NCBI RefSeq assembly: GCF_022549695.1
Contig: NZ_JAKZGS010000006.1
Span: 17,094 to 81,093, forward strand
Direction of reading: 5' to 3'
From: Belliella calami
GTDB lineage: Bacteria > Bacteroidota > Bacteroidia > Cytophagales > Cyclobacteriaceae
Length of the DNA stretch: 64,000 nt
The notes below the pieces were generated by a model, which was not told the origin of the DNA, made no database searches, and saw nothing but the letters and a program-made list of their open reading frames with translations. Made by a program: the position numbers and the translations under genes. Shown here in pieces: positions 60,966-64,000 of the stretch; position 1 is the first letter of the stretch; the number at the start of each line of letters is the position of its first letter.

Positions 60966-61811
60966 TCACTTCGCTTCTTCCGCCACCATTTCTTCCAGTA
61001 CGGCTTCTATTTCAGGCAAAGATTGATAAAGCTGCTCGTAGCTCTCGATGATGAAGTATTTATCTTGGAATTTGTCCTTCCAATAAGGGGTATTCATGAT
61101 TTTTTTGACATCATATTCCAAATGTGCTGGTTCTTCGGAAAGACTGTATTTTGTTTCTCCAGCTGAACTTAAGATGCCTGCACCATAGATTTTCACTTCA
61201 CCATTTTCCCTTATCAAACCAAATTCGATGGTAAACCAATAAATTCTTGATAATACTTCAATGGCCCATTTGTTATCTATATGCTTAAGTGCCAATCCAC
61301 TCAGATTCTCTAAGAAATCTACATATGGCTGATTGGTCAACATCGGCATGTGTGCAAAGGCATCATGGAACATATCTGGCTCTTCCAAATAATCTAGTTG
61401 CTCCATTTTGCGAAGCCAGGTGGATGAACAGAATCTTTTGTTGTTCATCAGTCCGAAGAACAGATCATCATCTATCAATCCAGGAACTACTTGTATTTCC
61501 CAGCCAGTACTTTCAGCCAACCTTTTATTTACATCTTCAAAGTCAGCAATTTTGTCAGCTGTGAAATTCACTTCTTTGATCCCTTCTAGATAAGCAATTG
61601 AAGCTGCCTTTGGAAGGTTGACAATTTGTCTATCAAACAAGATTTTCCAGACTTTGAAGTCTTCGGCAGTGTAAGCAGCGTAATCTTGTTTCATTTTTTG
61701 GAGCCTTGGATCAGTAAAGACCCAATCTTTCGGTTTGCTAATCATTATATTTGGGTTATATTTTTTCGTTTTTTTAAGCACAGACCTTGTTGCTTTCATT
61801 CCTCCTACCAA
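60966..61811 (-). CDS. phhA: Aromatic amino acid hydroxylase (phenylalanine 4-monooxygenase)
   Basis: A 281-residue pterin-dependent monooxygenase. The iron ligands His149, His154 (DMFHDAFAHMPML) and Glu196 (WFTIEFGL) are present, with YGAGILSSAGE after them. It hydroxylates phenylalanine to tyrosine (or, less likely by sequence, tryptophan). The N-terminal start is uncertain: the ATG at 61745 (before ISKPKDW) is also plausible. Neighbours are aromatic biosynthesis genes, so it may give a second route to tyrosine. Confidence 0.9.
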   Translation of the reverse strand: MVGGMKATRSVLKKTKKYNPNIMISKPKDWVFTDPRLQKMKQDYAAYTAEDFKVWKILFDRQIVNLPKAASIAYLEGIKEVNFTADKIADFEDVNKRLAESTGWEIQVVPGLIDDDLFFGLMNNKRFCSSTWLRKMEQLDYLEEPDMFHDAFAHMPMLTNQPYVDFLENLSGLALKHIDNKWAIEVLSRIYWFTIEFGLIRENGEVKIYGAGILSSAGETKYSLSEEPAHLEYDVKKIMNTPYWKDKFQDKYFIIESYEQLYQSLPEIEAVLEEMVAEEAK

Positions 61812-61935
61812 TATCCAAATTTAAGCATTTCCTGAATTTCTTCAATCTGATTTAATTGAATGGGAAGAATAATCAACTTCCAATCATTATCACTTTTTCT
61901 ACAAAAAGCCATTCAATTTCAATCAATTGAGCTAT

Positions 61936-61956
61936 ACTGATAACTGATAACTGATA
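61936..61956. repeat. Three tandem copies of ACTGATA
   Basis: ACTGATA is repeated three times without interruption at 61936-61956, about 125 bp upstream of the hydroxylase gene start and 75 bp downstream of the DAHP synthase stop. A 7-bp unit could vary by slippage. Confidence 0.7.
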
Positions 61957-62030
61957 ACCTAATAACTATTATTAAAACAGTACTTTATCAAATCTTTAAA
62001 TCAGATAGACAAGACATTCAATCCATCTCT

Positions 62031-63050
62031 CTAAAGAAGTGCAAAAGTCTTTCTCAAAGCAAATGTTTTTCTGATTTGCTCTGCCAAAAGAGAGCTTTGG
62101 GCAAAATCCAAAGTTTGCTGCCCATCAGAATATGCTTTTTCGGGAATTTCGTGCGTTTCGTAGATAATTCCATCTGCTCCAGACATCACACCAGAAAGAG
62201 CCATCTGTGGCACGTATGCCCTGATACCAATTCCATGTGAAGGATCTACGATCACAGGAAGATGGGATTTTGCTTTCAGAATAGGTACGGCATTCAGATC
62301 CAAAGTGTTTCTACTAGCCCTTTCATAAGTTCTGATTCCTCTTTCACAAAGAATCAATTTTTCATTGCCTCCAGAAAAAACATATTCTGCTGACTGCAAT
62401 AACTCCTCAATTGTACCAGAGATACCTCTTTTGATCATTACTGCTTTATCCACTTTTCCAAGTTCATCAAGCAAATTGAAATTTTGGGTATTTCTCGCCC
62501 CTACTTGATAAATGTCCACATAAGGGTACATTTCTTCAATTTGCGAAACCTGCATTACTTCTGTGACTATTTTGATTCCTGCTTCTTTGGCAAGGTCATA
62601 CCACAATTTCAAGCCATCGATCCCCAAACCTCTAAAAGCATATGGGCTGGAGCGTGGCTTAAATACACCTCCACGCATCATTTTGATGTTATTCTCTTTC
62701 AAATGAGCGATGACTTTTCTGATCTGATCCTCAGACTCTATCGAACAAGGTCCTGCAATAACAGCCATGTCACCATCTTTTATGAAAATGCCATTTCCCA
62801 AATCGATAGAAGTAGGCTTGGCTTTCCATTTTTTGGAAACCAGTTTGTACTCATCTGAGACAATGTGTATATCCTCTATTCCTTCTTTTTTGCCAATTTG
62901 CCTGATATCAAAATCTTTCTTCCCTATACCCACCAAGTAATCTCCCAACTGGGTTTTTACCTCTGTGATTTTATAGCCTATTTGATTGACTTCTGCGATA
63001 AGGGAATCCTTTTGCGATTCGGTGATGTCTTGTTTTAATTGTATAATCAT
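62031..63050 (-). CDS. aroF: 3-deoxy-7-phosphoheptulonate (DAHP) synthase, type I-beta
   Basis: A 339-residue enzyme: N-terminal ferredoxin-like regulatory domain (about 1-70, typical of the feedback-regulated I-beta group) and a (beta-alpha)8 barrel with AGPCSIES (about 95-103), GGVFKPRSSPYAFRG, LCERGIRTYE, and VDPSHGIG. No C-terminal chorismate mutase domain is present. First step of the shikimate pathway. It lies 2 nt downstream of trpA, a probable operon. Confidence 0.95.
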   Translation of the reverse strand: MIIQLKQDITESQKDSLIAEVNQIGYKITEVKTQLGDYLVGIGKKDFDIRQIGKKEGIEDIHIVSDEYKLVSKKWKAKPTSIDLGNGIFIKDGDMAVIAGPCSIESEDQIRKVIAHLKENNIKMMRGGVFKPRSSPYAFRGLGIDGLKLWYDLAKEAGIKIVTEVMQVSQIEEMYPYVDIYQVGARNTQNFNLLDELGKVDKAVMIKRGISGTIEELLQSAEYVFSGGNEKLILCERGIRTYERASRNTLDLNAVPILKAKSHLPVIVDPSHGIGIRAYVPQMALSGVMSGADGIIYETHEIPEKAYSDGQQTLDFAQSSLLAEQIRKTFALRKTFALL

Positions 63051-63052
63051 AA

Positions 63053-63826
63053 CTATTGAATTACTGACTGAATGTATGATTTGATATCAGCATTTAGATT
63101 TTTGCTGTCTTTGACTACTTTGATAAATGCACTTCCGATTATAGCACCATTACCATATTTCGATGCTGTGGTGAATGTCTCTGCATCAGAAATTCCAAAA
63201 CCAATCAATCTTGGATTTTTCAGGTTCATATCTTGAACACGTTTGAAATAGGAGATTTGTTCTTCTGAAATGCCTGTTTTAGCTCCAGTGATGCTGTGTG
63301 AGGAAACCATATATATAAACCCATTGGAATTTTCATCAATTTCGCGAATTCTAGATTCACTTGTTTGCGGAGAAATCAAAAAGGTATTACTCAAGCCATA
63401 CTGATCAAACATTTCCTTGAATTCATCCAAACATTGCTGCATCGGAAGATCTGGGAGAATCAATCCGTCCACTCCTACTTCCTTACATTTCTGCAAAAAG
63501 GCTTCCATTCCATATTGGATAATTGGATTCAGATAACCCATTAAAACAACTGGAATACTTACTGTTTGACGCATGTCTTTGATTTGCTCAAAAAGTTTTT
63601 TCAAGCTCATACCATTTTCCAGGGCAATCATATTACTATCCTGAATGGTCGGCCCATCAGCAATGGGATCAGAATAAGGCACTCCTATCTCTATGATATC
63701 AGCACCGGCTTCTTCAATGGCTTGCATAGTTGGCAAAGTATCCTCCAAAGCCGGAAATCCAGCAGTGAAATAGATGGACAATGCCCGCTCTTTTTTATTT
63801 TGAAATAATGTATGTATTCGGTTCAT
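63053..63826 (-). CDS. trpA: Tryptophan synthase alpha subunit
   Basis: A 257-residue barrel with catalytic Glu46 and Asp57 in EIGVPYSDPIADG, IGFGISD and IGSAFIK phosphate loops. Converts indole-3-glycerol phosphate to indole and GAP, with TrpB (not in the window) completing the reaction. trpB and other trp genes are expected upstream on the minus strand, beyond the window edge. Confidence 0.97.
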   Translation of the reverse strand: MNRIHTLFQNKKERALSIYFTAGFPALEDTLPTMQAIEEAGADIIEIGVPYSDPIADGPTIQDSNMIALENGMSLKKLFEQIKDMRQTVSIPVVLMGYLNPIIQYGMEAFLQKCKEVGVDGLILPDLPMQQCLDEFKEMFDQYGLSNTFLISPQTSESRIREIDENSNGFIYMVSSHSITGAKTGISEEQISYFKRVQDMNLKNPRLIGFGISDAETFTTASKYGNGAIIGSAFIKVVKDSKNLNADIKSYIQSVIQ

Positions 63827-64000
63827 TGGAATTCTAAGATTTTAAAATTAGTTGGAAAGTTGGATAGTTTTAATGTTTGAAAGTTAATTGGAAGATTCTA
63901 AAATTATAAGATTCGCAGAAGCGGAATAAAGATTATTGAGTTATTAGATTATTGTTGATCTGTATCTTTTATATCAAGTCTCGTATCTCACACTTGTTTT
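63827..64000. repeat. Repeat-rich spacer upstream of trpA
   Basis: No gene. A purine-rich block (about 63828-63920; GATTTTAAAATTAGTTGGAAAG, TTTGAAAGTTAATTGGAAGATT, AAAATTATAAGATT) closely resembles the one at 53030-53110. A pyrimidine block (TATCAAGTCTCGTATCTCAC, about 63971-63992) resembles those beside hisF and hisA. Operon continuity with trpB cannot be judged. Confidence 0.5.

Overview
The window looks like a chromosome segment of a Bacteroidota bacterium, most likely order Cytophagales (a Cyclobacteriaceae-like genome). Evidence: two SusC/SusD pairs, a giant hybrid two-component system (HTCS), SPII lipoproteins, promoters of the Bacteroidota type (TTTG, about 20 nt, TAnnTTTG), weak Shine-Dalgarno signals and AT-rich spacers. 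I see no rRNA, tRNA or CRISPR array. The species assignment is inference.

Layout. 0-7.2 kb: a partial membrane protein, a secreted GH5 glucanase, then a SusC/SusD pair. 7.2-21.2 kb: a second polysaccharide utilisation locus (PUL), SusC-SusD-GH30-GH2 on the minus strand, with a divergent HTCS. The enzyme pair fits a beta-1,6-galactan or arabinogalactan-type substrate (inference). 21-25 kb: a lipoprotein and a run of small DoxX, glyoxalase-fold (VOC) and SRPBCC proteins. 25.3-28.1 kb: a compact type II restriction-modification system (controller, C5-methyltransferase, endonuclease). 28.2-36.8 kb: a GlxA-type regulator and a signalling/stress block (sigma-54 response regulator, stand-alone receiver, two kinases, another receiver, small membrane protein, Trp-rich lipoprotein, CsbD). 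37-41.3 kb: a three-gene overlapping cassette (SbnA-like, FAD/NAD(P)-binding, Y4yA-like PLP decarboxylase) resembling the diaminopropionate part of siderophore pathways. 41.5-45.4 kb: SDR oxidoreductase, topoisomerase IB, GH13 enzyme. 45.5-49.5 kb: a plus-strand accessory island with an FRG-domain protein, an MqsR-like toxin with an MqsA-Panacea antitoxin, and an AAA/DUF4143 ATPase. 49.6-54.8 kb: a membrane protein, a LytTR regulator and hisH-hisA-hisF-hisIE separated by repeat-filled spacers. 55-60.7 kb: a GT4-type transferase, GH130 phosphorylase, cupin, AraC regulator and SnoaL-like protein. 61-64 kb: aromatic amino acid hydroxylase, DAHP synthase and trpA.

The least expected result is a family of small mobile elements (about 141-180 bp, ends GTATCCGC/GCGGATA). 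Four copies (near 1.5, 25.0, 41.4 and 55.1 kb) are flanked by different perfect direct repeats of 10-13 bp, as expected for target-site duplications, and two shorter or decayed relatives occur near 23.0 and 33.9 kb. One copy supplies the spurious upstream start of a SRPBCC gene. Also of interest are the toxin-antitoxin pair, whose antitoxin has lost zinc ligands and gained a Panacea domain while an MqsA-like operator is retained, and perfect operator-like repeats overlapping predicted promoters at the restriction-modification system and the AAA ATPase.
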